From contig JAISAN010000081.1 in the NCBI GenBank assembly GCA_031266635.1, positions 1 to 6,285 of the forward strand: 6,285 nt of DNA, written 5' to 3'. Positions 5,738-6,285 of the stretch are shown one piece after another; position 1 is the stretch's first letter; the number at the start of each line of letters is the position of its first letter. The notes under the pieces were generated by a model. The model was not told the origin of the DNA. It did no database searches and saw only the letters and a list, made by a program, of their open reading frames with translations. The DNA comes from Treponema sp. Its GTDB lineage: Bacteria; Spirochaetota; Spirochaetia; Treponematales; Breznakiellaceae. A program made the position numbers and the translations under genes.

Positions 5738-6176
5738 AGTCGCAACCAAGGCTTACGGGCTTATTGAAGTGGACCCCCGGCAGAAAATTAGTTTTTCCCG
5801 GGGACTCTTTGGCTTTGAATCATTCAAGGATTATGTATTGCTGGACGCGGAGCGGCAGCCATTCTACTGGCTCCAGTCCGCGGATGTGGAAGGGGTGGCT
5901 TTTATTCTGATAAACCCCTTTCTTTTCAGGCCCGATTACGAAGTGAATATCAATAACGAAGACCTGGCGGACATTGAAATTGACTCTCCGGAAAAGGCCC
6001 TGATTTTTTCCATTGTTACCATCCCGCCTGACGGCGGACCCATGACCGCCAATCTTCAGGGCCCCCTGATCATCAACCGGGATACCCGGATGGGTAAACA
6101 GGCGATCCTCCCGGACCCCCGCTGGAAAACCAAACACGATATTATGGCGGAAATCACCGCGGTGAGGAAGTCATAA
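5733..6176 (+). CDS. fliW: Flagellar assembly factor FliW
   Basis: FliW is a small cytoplasmic protein that binds either flagellin or CsrA. When flagellin is exported, freed FliW sequesters CsrA and lifts CsrA repression of flagellin mRNA; this is established in Bacillus subtilis. The 147-aa product has the usual length and motifs: FSRGLFGFESFKDY (21-34), FYWLQSAD (44-51), the AFILINPFLFRPDY stretch (56-69), TANLQGPLIINRDTRMGKQ (105-123) and a basic WKTKHDI end (131-137). The start is GTG at 5733, chosen because AGGAG lies 6 bases upstream and translation from it gives the family's normal N-terminus (VATKAYGLIEVD). The TAA stop shares its last A with the csrA ATG, so the two genes are translationally linked. 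It lies 83 bases after flgL, with a 12-bp palindrome between. Family assignment is secure; regulatory targets in this organism are inferred. Confidence 0.95.
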   Translation: MEVATKAYGLIEVDPRQKISFSRGLFGFESFKDYVLLDAERQPFYWLQSADVEGVAFILINPFLFRPDYEVNINNEDLADIEIDSPEKALIFSIVTIPPDGGPMTANLQGPLIINRDTRMGKQAILPDPRWKTKHDIMAEITAVRKS

Positions 6177-6285
6177 TGCTGATTTTATCCAGAAAGGTCA
6201 ACGAAAAAATTATGATAGGCGAGGATGTTTCCATCTCCATTATTGAAGTCCGGGGAGATCAGGTGCGGCTGGGGGTGGACGCCCC
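6176..6285 (+). CDS. csrA: CsrA carbon storage/flagellin translational regulator (3' end cut by window)
   Basis: CsrA is a small dimeric RNA-binding protein that blocks translation by binding GGA sites near ribosome sites. The visible 36 codons read MLILSRKVNEKIMIGEDVSI and continue through VRGDQVRLGVDA, a near-textbook CsrA N-terminus. L4 and R6 of the first RNA-contacting strand are present. The second contact strand, with the conserved Arg near position 44, and the C-terminal helix lie beyond the window. The ATG overlaps the fliW stop (TAATG), and AGGAAG (6165-6170) within the end of fliW lies 5 bases before it, serving as the ribosome site. This gene is easy to miss because it is short and open at the window edge. 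Its partner FliW is encoded immediately upstream. In flagellated Gram-positives and spirochaetes this pair controls flagellin synthesis; no flagellin gene is in the window. Confidence 0.95.
   Translation, partial: MLILSRKVNEKIMIGEDVSISIIEVRGDQVRLGVDA

Overview
The window reads as one strand of a spirochaete chromosome, most likely a Treponema-like (Spirochaetota) bacterium with fairly GC-rich DNA. The taxonomic call is an inference. It rests on the gene order flgN-flgK-flgL-fliW-csrA, which I recall as the conserved order in Borrelia and Treponema, and on the general look of the FlgK, FlgL and FliW proteins. No rRNA or other strict marker is present. Every supported gene is on the + strand. 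Codon choice favours CGG (Arg), GGG/GGC (Gly) and CCC/CCG (Pro) throughout, so CCGG-type words are very common, and no gene looks compositionally foreign.

Layout. Bases 1-1710 hold most of a pyruvate kinase gene (pyk) whose first ~35 codons lie before the window. It carries an extra C-terminal domain of the PEP-utilising mobile type that seems to have lost its usual TSH motif. A 119-base gap (1711-1829) follows, with no convincing terminator but with a good candidate sigma-28 (FliA-type) promoter at 1786-1812. The flagellar genes then run flgN (1830-2336), flgK (2418-4307), flgL (4387-5649), fliW (5733-6176) and csrA (6176 to the window edge, cut off after 36 codons).

How the genes fit together. 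FlgN is the export chaperone for the hook-filament junction proteins FlgK and FlgL, which are encoded immediately after it. FliW and CsrA form the partner-switching pair known from Bacillus subtilis, in which FliW binds either flagellin or CsrA and so links flagellin translation to flagellar assembly. In spirochaetes these parts build the periplasmic flagellum. The gene order therefore groups junction assembly with the post-transcriptional control of filament production.

Most unusual parts. The gaps between genes hold more structure than the genes. The flgN-flgK gap contains two perfect 8-bp hairpins and a 23-codon mini-ORF with a strong ribosome site, whose stop overlaps the flgK start (ATGA). 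The flgL-fliW gap contains a 12-bp perfect palindrome next to the fliW ribosome site. Both could be dispersed palindromic repeats of this genome or real leader regulators, and a genome-wide search would decide. I found no CRISPR array, tRNA, rRNA, insertion sequence or new multigene system.
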